From positions 1 to 64,000 of the forward strand of contig JAQBEH010000022.1 in NCBI GenBank assembly GCA_032124015.1: a stretch of DNA of 64,000 nucleotides, read 5' to 3'. Both the position numbers and the translations under genes were made by a program. The first letter of the stretch is position 1. Each line of letters starts with the position of its first letter. The notes under the pieces were generated by a model. The model worked only from the letters and a program-made list of their open reading frames with translations, had not been told where the DNA came from and did no database searches. Shown here piece after piece: positions 54,844 to 63,239 of the stretch. The stretch comes from DASRJG01 sp032124015 (GTDB lineage Bacteria; Acidobacteriota; Polarisedimenticolia; Polarisedimenticolales; DASRJG01).

Positions 54844-56294
54844 ATACACTCAGGCGCGTGTTCCGCCTCGCCTTCTTCTACGCGTTCCAGCTCGGCTTCG
54901 TGAGGCCGATGCTGAAGTGGTATTGGGGCGCGCACTACCGCCGCAGGGCCACCCTTCCGAAGGGGCCCTGTCTCGTCGTGGCGAATCACAACTCGCATCT
55001 CGACGCGCCGCTCCTCATGACGATGTTCCCGATCAAGCGCATCGCGCACATCCATCCCGTCGCCGCCGCGGACTACTTCGGTAAGACCGCCTGGCGCCGC
55101 ACGATGGTGATGGTGGGGATGAACGCGATGGGGATCGAGCGAACCGCGGCGCCGGGGCGGGACGTCCTTCAGCCCGTGGTCGACGCCCTCGAAGCGGGGC
55201 AGACGCTGATCTTCTTTCCCGAGGGGAGCCGGGGGACGCCCGGGGTCATCGGATCCTTCAAGCCGGGGATCGGGAAGATCGTGAAGAGCGTCCCCGGTCT
55301 CCTCGTGGTTCCGGTGTTCCTCTCGGGGGCGGAGCGCAGCCTTCCGCGCGGGGTGTCGCTTCCTCTCCCCCTGGGCCTCGACGTGAATATCGGGAAGCCC
55401 CGCACGTACTCGCCACTGCTCGATGCGCGCGACATCGCGGAGACCATCCGCGCCGATGTCTTGGCACTCGCCCCGGCCCCTCGTCCCGTTCCGGGGCCCC
55501 GCCCCACGCCTCCGGTCCGCGTGGTGTGCTGCGGCATCGACACCCAGGCGAACCACGCCCTGTTCCTCGCGCTCACCGAGAGGCTCGGAGCCGCAGGACG
55601 TACGATCGGTATCGCGGAGACGATCCTCGAATCCGACGGGACGGGGACGCGAGAGTCGGAAGGCATCCCGCTCGTGCGCAGCGGCACGGTGCCGCAGGTG
55701 CTTGCCTGGGTGCTCCGCACCGGCGGCATGCACCGCGGAAACAAGTTCGCCCAGATGGTCCGGCGGGCGCGTGTGGACGAGGCGCTCCAGGACGGACGCT
55801 CCGCCCGATTCGTCGTCGGGGAGGGAAGCCCCCTCGTCGATCTCCTCGCCTGGGGCGAGGCGGATTTCTACAGCGGTTCGTTCGACGAGAAAGGGCTGCA
55901 ACAACTTCTCCATTACGTCTCGGGCCAGAGGCGGATCCCGTTCGGCCAGTGGGCCCGGTTCCTCCGCAAGGCTCCCGAGGTTTGGCTGCTCAACGTCTTC
56001 GACCTCGCGCAACCGCCGGCTCCCGACGTACTCGTGCTGACGACGCGCGATGCGGGCTCGGCGATGGAACGCATCCGGTCTCGAGGCCGCGCGCTCGAGT
56101 CGTGGGAGAACGAGACGTTTCTCGGCCGGCTGCAAGAGGGCTACCGGCAGGTGGCCTCCGTGTTTCGGAAGAGGCGGATCGAGGTCGTCGAGCTGGACGG
56201 CCTCGACCTCAACGTCGACCGGGCGGCGGAGGAAATCGAAGCGGCCTGCCGGCGTTTGGCGTTGAAGGGGACCGAGGCGCTCCTCGGGGGGTAG
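54840..56294 (+). CDS. PlsC-type acyltransferase fused to a kinase-like domain
   Basis: 484 residues. N-terminal half: 1-acylglycerol-3-phosphate acyltransferase-type domain with VVANHNSHLD (HX4D, about 43-52) and FPEGSRGTPGVIGSFKPG (about 123-140). C-terminal half (about 225-484): resembles a thymidylate-kinase-like P-loop fold, with VVCCGIDTQANHALFLALTE where Walker A should be and RRARVDEALQDGRSARFVVG for the following strand, but the GKS/T lysine is absent. It therefore looks like an inactive or repurposed kinase domain. GTG at 54840 overlaps the upstream stop. Function of the fusion is unknown. Confidence 0.8.
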   Translation: MNTLRRVFRLAFFYAFQLGFVRPMLKWYWGAHYRRRATLPKGPCLVVANHNSHLDAPLLMTMFPIKRIAHIHPVAAADYFGKTAWRRTMVMVGMNAMGIERTAAPGRDVLQPVVDALEAGQTLIFFPEGSRGTPGVIGSFKPGIGKIVKSVPGLLVVPVFLSGAERSLPRGVSLPLPLGLDVNIGKPRTYSPLLDARDIAETIRADVLALAPAPRPVPGPRPTPPVRVVCCGIDTQANHALFLALTERLGAAGRTIGIAETILESDGTGTRESEGIPLVRSGTVPQVLAWVLRTGGMHRGNKFAQMVRRARVDEALQDGRSARFVVGEGSPLVDLLAWGEADFYSGSFDEKGLQQLLHYVSGQRRIPFGQWARFLRKAPEVWLLNVFDLAQPPAPDVLVLTTRDAGSAMERIRSRGRALESWENETFLGRLQEGYRQVASVFRKRRIEVVELDGLDLNVDRAAEEIEAACRRLALKGTEALLGG

Positions 56295-56296
56295 AC

Positions 56297-56962
56297 ATGC
56301 CGGCAGAGCCGAAATTCGTCCCACTCCAGTTCCTCGAGTACACCCACGACGAGATGCTCCTGCGGTCGCAGGAATTTCAGTCGGAGATGGAGCGCCGGCG
56401 TACCGTTCGGGACTTCGCGGACCGCCCCGTCAAAGAGGAAATCCTGAGAAACGCGATCAAAACGGCGGGGACCGCACCTTCCGGGGCGCACAAGCAGCCG
56501 TGGACCTTCATCCTCGTGGGAAACCCCGAAACGAAGGCGCGGATCCGGCAAGCCGCCGAGGCCGAGGAAAAAGAGAGCTACGAACGGCGGATGCCGCAAG
56601 AATGGCTCGACGACCTGGCTCCTCTCGGCACGGACTGGCGCAAGCCGTTCCTCACGATCTGTCCTTGGCTCATCGTGGTGATGGCCCAAACCTACGCCGC
56701 GACGCCTCGCGGCCTGGCGAAGCACTACTACGTCCAGGAGTCGGTCGGCATCGCCACGGGGTTCCTTCTCGCCGCGCTCCACCACGCCGGTCTGGCCACG
56801 CTCACCCATACGCCCAGTCCAATGGCGTTCCTGCGGGACATTCTCGGGCGACCCGAGGAAGAGCGCGTGTTTCTCCTCGTGGCGGCCGGTTATCCCGCAC
56901 CGGGGTGCGAGGTCCCCGACCTGGTGCGCAAGCCGCTCGAACGGATCCTCGTTGTCCGTTGA
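56297..56962 (+). CDS. Nitroreductase-fold protein of the iodotyrosine deiodinase (IYD) family
   Basis: 221-residue FMN enzyme. The N-terminal RRRTVRDFADRPVKEE and GTAPSGAHKQPWTF (FMN phosphate loop) match IYD, and the lid carries the exact tyrosine-binding set: E91, Y95 and K116 (EKESYERRM... DWRKPF), with the 4- and 21-residue spacings used to bind halotyrosine zwitterions. IYD reductively removes iodide or bromide from mono-halotyrosines. This exact set predicts real dehalogenase activity. ATG at 56297, two bases after the PlsC-fusion gene. No other halogen gene is in view. Confidence 0.88.
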   Translation: MPAEPKFVPLQFLEYTHDEMLLRSQEFQSEMERRRTVRDFADRPVKEEILRNAIKTAGTAPSGAHKQPWTFILVGNPETKARIRQAAEAEEKESYERRMPQEWLDDLAPLGTDWRKPFLTICPWLIVVMAQTYAATPRGLAKHYYVQESVGIATGFLLAALHHAGLATLTHTPSPMAFLRDILGRPEEERVFLLVAAGYPAPGCEVPDLVRKPLERILVVR

Positions 56963-57068
56963 CGTTGCAGATATTCCGCTGAGTCTTCCTCATCCGACTT
57001 GACGTAGCGCTCGGCTGCGGCAAACTTGGTGTGCGCGGTCACGTCCACGCGCGGACAGGAGGTGTCGG
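56963..57068 (+). other. Intergenic region before the hemerythrin gene
   Basis: 106 bases. TTGACG at about 56999-57004 could be a -35, with a weak AAACTT 17 bases on. GACAGGAGGTGTCGG gives a strong ribosome site. Nothing else recognised. Confidence 0.35.
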
Positions 57069-57518
57069 ATGAGCGGCTCCCAGATCTTCTCCAAGCTGAG
57101 CCAGCAGGCCTTGGAAGACCATGCCGTCATCCACTTCCACCTCGACCAGCTCGAGCGCGCGCTTTCCGACCTCGATCCCGTACGCGCCACGGACGAGACG
57201 CTCCTCACGGTCGCCGTGCGCATCGACAGCTTCAAGGAGCGCCTCACCGAGCACTTCGGCACGGAGGAGGATGGGGGGCTGTTTCAGGGGATTCAGGACG
57301 CCCTGCCCCAGGCCGAAAGCGACGTTCGCCGCCTCCGCGCTCAGCACGCCCGGTTGAATGAGGCGCTCGAAAAGGCGCGCGCGATCGCCCGCCGGGGTGA
57401 CCCCGCCGAGGCGCTGGCCCTCAAAGCGGACCTGGACCGCTTCCTCGCGATGATGCGCGAGCACGAGCGCGACGAAGAAGCGCTCTTGAAGCGGGCCTTG
57501 CGGCAAGACGAGTGCTGA
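57069..57518 (+). CDS. Hemerythrin-like (HHE domain) protein
   Basis: 149-residue four-helix HHE protein. Iron-ligand candidates in order: His in LEDHAVIHFHLDQ, His/Glu in RLTEHFGTEEDGG, His in RAQHARLNEA and His/Glu in MMREHERDEEALL. Such proteins bind O2, or repair iron-sulfur centres as RIC-type proteins. ATG at 57069 with AGGAGG upstream. The end overlaps the next gene by seven bases. Confidence 0.85.
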   Translation: MSGSQIFSKLSQQALEDHAVIHFHLDQLERALSDLDPVRATDETLLTVAVRIDSFKERLTEHFGTEEDGGLFQGIQDALPQAESDVRRLRAQHARLNEALEKARAIARRGDPAEALALKADLDRFLAMMREHERDEEALLKRALRQDEC

Positions 57519-58813
57519 ACGCCTTCTTCGTCGCCCTCGTCCTCGTCTCCGTCCTCGTCGCTGCCTTTACCGGTCACATGGAGACGGTTTCGTCTTCGGC
57601 GTTAGACGCCGCCAAGAAATCGGTCGAGCTGGCCCTGGGCCTCGTCGGGGTGATGTCGTTGTTCATGGGACTCATGAAGGTCGCGCAGGACGGCGGCCTG
57701 CTTCGTCTGATCGCGAAGGCGGCCGCACCGATCATGCGACGCCTCTTCCCGGACGTTCCCGCGGACCATCCCGCGATGAGTGCGATGATCCTGAACATCG
57801 CCTCGAACGTGTTGGGTCTCGGAAACGCGGCGACCCCGTTCGGGATCCGGGCGATGCAAGAACTGGATCGATTGAACCCGGTGAAGGGCACCGCGACCAA
57901 TGCGATGGTGCTCTTTCTCGCGATCAACACCGCGGGGTTGGCGATTCTGCCCACCGGGGTCGTCGCGCTGCGTGCTGCTGCCGGCTCGAAGGACCCTGCC
58001 GGGATCTTCTTCACCACCTGGTTCGCCTCGGCGTGCGCCACGCTCGTCGCCATCCTGGCGGCGACCCTGCTCGCCAAGCTCCCTCGATACCGGGCGACGA
58101 ACCCGCAGGGAACCCTCTCCCCGGCGGCAACGGCCGAGCCGCCGCCGTCCGTTCCCGACGAACCCGCGCGAACCCCCCCGCGTTTTGGTGGCTGGCTCGC
58201 AGCGGGCTACGTCGCCGCCGTCGGTACCGCGCTCGTGGTCCACTTCGGCCACGAAGTCCGGGTGAGGCCGTGGGGCGACGTCGCGCGGGGGGTTGCTTCG
58301 TTCTGGATGATCCCCATTCTGATCGCCGGCCTCGTCCTTTTCGGCTGGGCGCGAGGCGTGCGCGTCTACGAGTCCGTCGTCGAAGGGGCGAAGGAAGGAT
58401 TTCAGGTCGCGCTGCGCATCATCCCGTACCTGGTCGCGATTCTCGTGGCGGTGGCCATGTTTCGCGCCTCAGGGTGCCTCGACCTGTTCGTCGCCGCGGT
58501 GTCCCCCCTTACGGCGCCCTTGGGCCTTCCCGCGGAGGCGGTCCCGATGGCGGTGCTCCGCCCCCTTTCCGGATCGGGCGCGTTCGGCGTCATGAGCGAG
58601 ATCCTCAGCACCCGCGGTCCTGATTCGTACCTTGGCTACCTCGTCAGCACCATGCAGGGGTCCACCGAGACGACGTTCTATGTCCTCGCGGTCTACTTCG
58701 GGGCCGTCGGCATCAAGAGGACCCGCCACGCCGTCCCCGCCGGCCTGCTGGCGGATGCCGCGGGGATCGCAGCGGCCGTATTCATCTGCCACCTGGTCTG
58801 GGGCCGAGTCTGA
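57512..58813 (+). CDS. Fused SpmA-SpmB spore maturation/nucleoside-gate membrane protein
   Basis: 433 residues: an SpmA-like half (about 20-190) and SpmB-like half (about 260-433), joined by a Pro-rich linker (AATAEPPPSVPDEPARTPPR). Signatures: NIASNVLGLGNAATPFGIRA in the first half; VLRPLSGSGAFGVMSEIL and STMQGSTETTFYVLAVYFG in the second. Gene pairs of this kind occur in many non-sporulating bacteria and were linked to core dehydration in Bacillus; their transport role is unknown. GTG at 57512. Ends at the start of a GGGGTCAGGTC repeat. Confidence 0.9.
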   Translation: MLNAFFVALVLVSVLVAAFTGHMETVSSSALDAAKKSVELALGLVGVMSLFMGLMKVAQDGGLLRLIAKAAAPIMRRLFPDVPADHPAMSAMILNIASNVLGLGNAATPFGIRAMQELDRLNPVKGTATNAMVLFLAINTAGLAILPTGVVALRAAAGSKDPAGIFFTTWFASACATLVAILAATLLAKLPRYRATNPQGTLSPAATAEPPPSVPDEPARTPPRFGGWLAAGYVAAVGTALVVHFGHEVRVRPWGDVARGVASFWMIPILIAGLVLFGWARGVRVYESVVEGAKEGFQVALRIIPYLVAILVAVAMFRASGCLDLFVAAVSPLTAPLGLPAEAVPMAVLRPLSGSGAFGVMSEILSTRGPDSYLGYLVSTMQGSTETTFYVLAVYFGAVGIKRTRHAVPAGLLADAAGIAAAVFICHLVWGRV

Positions 58814-58815
58814 TT

Positions 58816-58826
58816 GGGGTCAGGTC
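58816..58826. repeat. Copy of the GGGGTCAGGTC element
   Basis: Three bases past the SpmAB stop, in the opposite orientation to the copy at 24004-24018. Confidence 0.45.
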
Positions 58827-58828
58827 GG

Positions 58829-58857
58829 TTGACGCTATCGGAGCACGGTGCTAACGT
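58829..58857 (+). promoter_or_regulatory. Candidate promoter of a short transcript
   Basis: TTGACG at 58829-58834, 17-base spacer, TAACGT at about 58852-58857. The -35 is good, the -10 weak. A terminator at 58963-58994 would give a transcript of about 130 bases. Confidence 0.4.
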
Positions 58858-58886
58858 CGTTCGTTGCCGTGGAGAGAATCAAATTA

Positions 58887-58997
58887 ATGGACACGCGAAA
58901 GCTCGCCCGACCGGGCCTGCCTCGAACGAAGGGGGCGGGTCCGAAGGGGAAGATCGCGGAGAGGGCGCTCGGTTCACGAGCGCCCTTCGTGTTTTAG
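58887..58997 (+). CDS. Possible 36-residue basic peptide gene or small RNA
   Basis: ATG at 58887 with GGAGAGA nine bases upstream; MDTRKLARPGLPRTKGAG then PKGKIAERALGSRAPFVF and TAG. Its last codons form the terminator hairpin. Basic, Pro/Gly-rich, no family. The alternative is a non-coding small RNA of the same span. Confidence 0.3.
   Translation: MDTRKLARPGLPRTKGAGPKGKIAERALGSRAPFVF
58963..58994 (+). terminator. Intrinsic terminator before the zinc-ribbon gene
   Basis: 8-bp stem GGGCGCTC (58963-58970) with GAGCGCCC (58978-58985), loop GGTTCAC, then TTCGTGTTTT. Ends a transcript just upstream of the 59022 gene. Confidence 0.7.
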
Positions 58998-59021
58998 CGA
59001 ACCAGACGACGGAGGGGACGC

Positions 59022-59819
59022 ATGTCGGACGCGAGAATCCAGCTTCAAAAACTTGTGAAGATGCAGGAGCTCGCCCTCGAGATCCAGGCCGCCCATGCGG
59101 TCGTCGATGGCGCACCCGCCAAGATCGAGGAAGCGGAAGGGCGCTTTCGTGAGCGCAATGCCGAGTACGTTGCGCTCAAGGAACGTTTCGACGCGATCGA
59201 CGCCGACCGCCGCGAGCGCACGCTGGACCTTTCAACCCTCGAAGAGACGCGGAAGCACTATCAGGACAGCCTGATGCAGGTGAAAAACCAGCGCGAGTAT
59301 GCGGCGGTGCTCAAAGAGATCGACGCGGCAAAGGCCAGCATCGGCGATCACGAAGAGGCGATTCTGGCCAGCATGGACGAGGTCGAGACGTTGAAGGTCG
59401 ATCTCGAGGCCCGCGTGGCGCACATCGAGTCCGAGCGTTTGATTGTCGAAAAGGAACGCGCCGAAGTCGAAGCCGCGGTTGCGGAGGCTCAGGCGCTCAT
59501 CGAGCGCCACGCCGCCGAACGCGCCCAGATCGAAAGCACGCTTCCTCCCGCGCTCGTTGCCAACGTCACCCGCGTCGAGGAAGGCCGCAGGGGGCTCTTC
59601 CTCGTCCGGGTCGAGCGGGAGAGTTGCTCGGCCTGCAACGTCCGCCTGCGCCCGCAGGTCTATCAAGAGATTCGACAGGCCTCGAAGATCCACGTGTGCG
59701 GCAGCTGCCGCCGTTATCTCTACACCGAGGCCGCATTCACGACCACATCCGTCTCGACGTCCGCTGCGCTGAATGGGCCCGGCACGGAGACGGAGGCGGT
59801 GAATGGCGGAGCGGTTTAG
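59022..59819 (+). CDS. C4-type zinc-ribbon coiled-coil protein (COG1579-like)
   Basis: 265 residues. Residues about 5-180 are a long antiparallel coiled coil (KYRERNAEY... type, with QVKNQREYAAVLKEIDAAKA central), then a C4 zinc ribbon: CSACNVRLRP at about 203 and CGSCRRYLY at about 229. Matches the COG1579 / zf-RING_7 family of unknown role, often next to RNase H-type genes and YggS as here. ATG at 59022 with GGAGGGG. The end overlaps RNase H by 17 bases. Confidence 0.88.
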   Translation: MSDARIQLQKLVKMQELALEIQAAHAVVDGAPAKIEEAEGRFRERNAEYVALKERFDAIDADRRERTLDLSTLEETRKHYQDSLMQVKNQREYAAVLKEIDAAKASIGDHEEAILASMDEVETLKVDLEARVAHIESERLIVEKERAEVEAAVAEAQALIERHAAERAQIESTLPPALVANVTRVEEGRRGLFLVRVERESCSACNVRLRPQVYQEIRQASKIHVCGSCRRYLYTEAAFTTTSVSTSAALNGPGTETEAVNGGAV

Positions 59820-60255
59820 AGCCGGCTTCGACGGCGGCTCGCGAGGAAATCCCGGTCCCGCCGCCTGGGGGGTGGTCGTCCTGGATCCAGAAGGTCGCGT
59901 GATCGAAGGATTCGCCGGCGCGATCGGGCGGGCCACCAACAACGTCGCCGAATACACCGCCCTCCTCGAGGCGCTGGCCATTGCCCTGGCGCGCGAGGCC
60001 GACGACGTCGAACTCCTCGCCGATTCCGAGCTGGTGGTCAAGCAAGTCAGGGGCGAGTACAAGGTCAGACATCCCGACCTGATCCCGCTCCACGCCGAAG
60101 CGGTCCGCCGCATCGCCAGACTCCGCAAGTTCAAGATCGGCCACATCCCCCGTGAAAAAAACAAAGACGCGGACAAGCTGGTCAACCGCGCGCTGAATCT
60201 GGTCGAAGGCGGTGGCGACGGAGCGGCGGTAAAGGTCCACGAGACGTTCGAGTGA
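59803..60255 (+). CDS. rnhA: Ribonuclease H (RNase HI family)
   Basis: 150-residue RNase H fold that cleaves RNA in RNA-DNA hybrids. Acidic active site: Asp10 in GFDGGSRGNPGP, Glu in NNVAEYTALLEAL (about 50) and Asp in LLADSELVVKQV (about 72), with a late HIPREKNKDADKLVNRAL including the last Asp. It is the compact form lacking the basic handle. ATG at 59803 is inside the previous gene; its stop overlaps the YggS start (GTGA). Confidence 0.93.
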   Translation: MAERFRAGFDGGSRGNPGPAAWGVVVLDPEGRVIEGFAGAIGRATNNVAEYTALLEALAIALAREADDVELLADSELVVKQVRGEYKVRHPDLIPLHAEAVRRIARLRKFKIGHIPREKNKDADKLVNRALNLVEGGGDGAAVKVHETFE

Positions 60256-60935
60256 CCGGCGTCGCCGTGCGGCTCCAGTTGGTCCGTGACCGGATCGCCG
60301 CCGCGTGCGCCAGGGCGGGCCGCGACCCCGGGTCGGTGCGCCTTGTCGCTGTGTCGAAGACGGTGCCGGTGGCGGGGGTCGCCGAGGCTCTGGCCGCGGG
60401 GCAGACTCTTTTCGGTGAAAACCGCGTGCAGGAAGCGCTGGCAAAAATGTCCGAGGCCGGACCGGAGGCCACCTGGCACCTGGTCGGGCACTTGCAAAAG
60501 AACAAGGCGAGGCACGCCGCTGGGGCATTTGAGCTCATTCACGGGCTCGACGATTCCGAGCTCGCTTTGGAGCTCGATCGCCGCGCCGCGATACGATCGA
60601 TGACGCAACCGGTCCTCGTTCAGGCCAACCTCTCCGGGGAGGCCACCAAGCGCGGCTCGGACGAGGACGGACTGATGCCGCTCCTCACGGCGGTGGCCGG
60701 CCTTCCCCATCTCGAGCTGCGCGGACTGATGATCATCCCTCCACCCGTCGACGACCCCGAGCTCTCACGTCCCTGGTTCCGTCGCCTGAAGGACCTGCGC
60801 GATCGGGCCGCCTCGATTCTGGCGCAACCCCTTCCGGAGTTGTCGATGGGCATGACCGACGACTTCGAGGTGGCCATCGAAGAAGGGGCGACCTTGGTGC
60901 GCATCGGACGCGCCATCTTCGGCGAGCGGGCCTGA
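60252..60935 (+). CDS. YggS family pyridoxal phosphate-binding protein
   Basis: 227 residues, alanine-racemase-type barrel that binds PLP and helps vitamin B6 balance. PLP Lys36 in LVAVSKTVP; GENRVQEALAKM, WHLVGHLQKNKA and the phosphate region SMGMTDDFEVAIEEGATLVR follow. GTG at 60252 overlaps the RNase H stop. It precedes a divIVA-like gene, a common cell-division linkage in other bacteria. Confidence 0.95.
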   Translation: MTGVAVRLQLVRDRIAAACARAGRDPGSVRLVAVSKTVPVAGVAEALAAGQTLFGENRVQEALAKMSEAGPEATWHLVGHLQKNKARHAAGAFELIHGLDDSELALELDRRAAIRSMTQPVLVQANLSGEATKRGSDEDGLMPLLTAVAGLPHLELRGLMIIPPPVDDPELSRPWFRRLKDLRDRAASILAQPLPELSMGMTDDFEVAIEEGATLVRIGRAIFGERA

Positions 60936-60994
60936 TCGGTGTCTTGCAAGGCCGAAAGCAGGAGGCTATGTTTGGCCGCGTTTCGGAGGGAACC

Positions 60995-61507
60995 ATGAGC
61001 ACGCGTCTGACGGCGATGGACATCGAGAAACAGGTCTTCACGCGCAAGATGCGCGGCTTCGATCCCGACGAGGTTCAGCTCTTCCTTCGTGCCGTCGCCG
61101 AGGAGATCGAGCGGGTCAACCTCGAAAACGCGACGCTCAACGAAGAAGCGGGCGTGCTCCGGCACCGGCTGGAAGATTTCAAGGACCGCGAGCGCACGCT
61201 CCAAGAGACGCTCGTGACCGCGCAGATCATGTCGGCGGACCTCAAGGACCGGTCGAAGGCCGAAGCCGAGCTTCTCGTGAAGGAGGCCCGCTTCAAAGCC
61301 GAACGGCTGCTCGATCAGGCGCAGGATCAGCTGCACGCGCTCGAAAACGAGATCGGGCGCCTCCGGCTCGAGAAAGACGCCTTCGAGAATCGTCTGCGCG
61401 CGGCGATCGACGAGCACCTTTCGCTTCTAGACCTGCGCAAGCAAGAGAAGGCCGACATCGACAATCTGCGCTTCTTGCGCCGGCGCTCCACGACCGACGT
61501 CGGATGA
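60995..61507 (+). CDS. divIVA: DivIVA domain protein
   Basis: 170-residue coiled-coil protein. N-terminal lipid-binding DivIVA segment TAMDIEKQVFTRKMRGFDPD, then EVQLFLRAVAEEIERVNLEN and a long helix; it lacks a long C-terminal extension. DivIVA proteins mark curved membrane and organise division or polar growth. ATG at 60995 with GGAGGG. Four-base overlap (ATGA) with hutI. Confidence 0.9.
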   Translation: MSTRLTAMDIEKQVFTRKMRGFDPDEVQLFLRAVAEEIERVNLENATLNEEAGVLRHRLEDFKDRERTLQETLVTAQIMSADLKDRSKAEAELLVKEARFKAERLLDQAQDQLHALENEIGRLRLEKDAFENRLRAAIDEHLSLLDLRKQEKADIDNLRFLRRRSTTDVG

Positions 61508-62784
61508 TCGAAGCGGACCTCGCCGTCGTCGGCATTTCCGAACTGGCCACCCCTGAAGGACGATCTGCGCGGCTCGGCTCCGACCTGGGACGCCTCCGCA
61601 CGATCGGCGACGCCGCGGTCGCCTGTCGCGGCGGGAACTTCGTCTTCGTCGGCACCGAGCGAGACTTCAGGGTGCGGGTCACGATGACGGCGGGCGGCCG
61701 CACGCTGGACGCCCGCGGCGCCACCGTGCTGCCGGGGTTTGTCGACGCGCACACGCACCTCCCGTTCGCGGGCTGGAGGGAGTCGGAGTTCAACGAGCGC
61801 CTCCTCGGTGCGACATACTCGGAGATCGCGGCGCGCGGCGGGGGAATTCTCTCGACCGTCGCGGCGACGCGCGCGGCGTCCCTGACGGATCTGGCGCTTC
61901 TCACGCGGGCCCGGCTCGACGCGATGCTGCTTCTCGGAACGACTCTGGCCGAGGCCAAGAGCGGCTACGGGTTGTCCGCCGAGGCCGAGATCAAGCAACT
62001 CGAGGCGGTGAGAGTGGGCGCCGCGGGGCACCCGGTTCAAGTGGTGCCGACCTTTCTGGGCGCGCATACGGTTCCGAAGGAACGGCGTGACGACCGCAAT
62101 CGTTACGTCGACGAAATCGTGAACACGATGATCCCGGAGATCAGTCGGCAGAAACTCGCGGTTTACGCCGATGCCTTCGTCGACGCCCACGCGTTCTCAT
62201 TGGCCGAGGCCCGGCGCGTGCTCGAGGCCGCGGCGGCCGCGGGGCTGGGCGTGCGCCTACACGCCGACCAACTCGCCGACGACGGAGGGGCGCTGCTCGC
62301 GGCGGAGTTGCACGCGGCGTCGGCAGACCATCTCGAGTACGTGTCCGATGCCGGAATCCAAGCGTTGGCCGGAGCGGGGACGGCGGCGGTGCTGCTTCCG
62401 GCCGCGACGTTCTTCCTCATGTCTCACGTGAAGCCGCCGGCGCGCCGTCTGATCGACGCGGGAGTCCCGGTTGCGATCGCTACCGATTTCAACCCGGGGA
62501 CCAGCCCGACCGAGGCGATGGGGGCGGTTCTCGAATTCGCCTGCCTGACGCTTGGGCTCTCGATCGACGAGGCGATCGCGGCGGCAACCCTCAACGCGGC
62601 CTACGCCCTAGGGCACGCCGGACGAACGGGGTCGATCGAAGTGGGCAAGCGCGCGGATTTCGTGATCCACGCTGTACCGAACCGCTACCACCTGGTCTAT
62701 CGCTTCGGTGTGCGGCGGGTGCGAACGGTCGTCGCCTCCGGAGTGGTCGTCGTCGAGGAAGGGCAGCGGCTCCCCGGAGCCTAG
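61504..62784 (+). CDS. hutI: Imidazolonepropionase (HutI)
   Basis: 426-residue amidohydrolase of histidine breakdown that opens imidazolone propionate. Metal site GFVDAHTHLPFAG (about 79-91), TLAEAKSGYGLS, VRLHADQLADDGG, SADHLEYVSD and IATDFNPGTSPTEA are all HutI motifs. No hutU, hutH or hutG lies in the window. ATG at 61504 overlaps the divIVA stop. The end overlaps the convergent gene by four bases. Confidence 0.95.
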   Translation: MIEADLAVVGISELATPEGRSARLGSDLGRLRTIGDAAVACRGGNFVFVGTERDFRVRVTMTAGGRTLDARGATVLPGFVDAHTHLPFAGWRESEFNERLLGATYSEIAARGGGILSTVAATRAASLTDLALLTRARLDAMLLLGTTLAEAKSGYGLSAEAEIKQLEAVRVGAAGHPVQVVPTFLGAHTVPKERRDDRNRYVDEIVNTMIPEISRQKLAVYADAFVDAHAFSLAEARRVLEAAAAAGLGVRLHADQLADDGGALLAAELHAASADHLEYVSDAGIQALAGAGTAAVLLPAATFFLMSHVKPPARRLIDAGVPVAIATDFNPGTSPTEAMGAVLEFACLTLGLSIDEAIAAATLNAAYALGHAGRTGSIEVGKRADFVIHAVPNRYHLVYRFGVRRVRTVVASGVVVVEEGQRLPGA

Positions 62785-63146
62785 AACAACGGGGCGCGCT
62801 CTTCGTGGTCGAACTTGTAAACGTACTTCGTGACTTTGAAGTCGATCGTCTGTTCGTACTTCGCGCTGATGATCATCTCGTGCGTCGTGCGTTTCATGTG
62901 GAGATTCTTCTTTTGGAGTGGGAGCCTGAGATCCTGCGCCTTGTCGAAGACGCGCTTGAAGATCTCTTCGTCGTGTCGGCGGGTTGCGGCGAACCGGCAC
63001 TCTTCCCGGATGAAATCACGGAACTCGTAGGCGTTCACCCGAACCGGGATGACCTTCGCGCCGACGAAGATGCCGGTGCCCAAGAGTGCCAGGGCGATCA
63101 AGAGCCCGATCCGGCCTTCGCCTCGTTCTGAAGTTCTATCGTTCAT
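62781..63146 (-). CDS. Small single-helix membrane protein, unknown function
   Basis: 121 residues: polar start (MNDRTSERGEGR), one helix (IGLLIALALLGTGIFVGAKV), then a mixed periplasmic-type domain (VNAYEFRDFIREECRFAATR) ending EERAPLF. The FRDFIREEC...RRHDEEIFKRVFDKAQDLRL pattern recurs in small DUF4845-like proteins, but I cannot assign it. ATG at 63146 has GGGA upstream; 63164 is the alternative start. Confidence 0.7.
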   Translation of the reverse strand: MNDRTSERGEGRIGLLIALALLGTGIFVGAKVIPVRVNAYEFRDFIREECRFAATRRHDEEIFKRVFDKAQDLRLPLQKKNLHMKRTTHEMIISAKYEQTIDFKVTKYVYKFDHEERAPLF

Positions 63147-63239
63147 TGTCGTCCCATCTCCCATGCCCGGGAGTCACGAACCTGTATCCCGGCCCGCCGG
63201 GAACATAGGTTCCGCCCCGAAGGGAGGCAACAAGCCCCG

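Noticed and set aside
58816..58997. SRP (4.5S) RNA or 6S RNA
   Set aside because: The conserved SRP tetraloop/asymmetric loop and the 6S bulge are not recognisable; only a simple terminator stem is clear.
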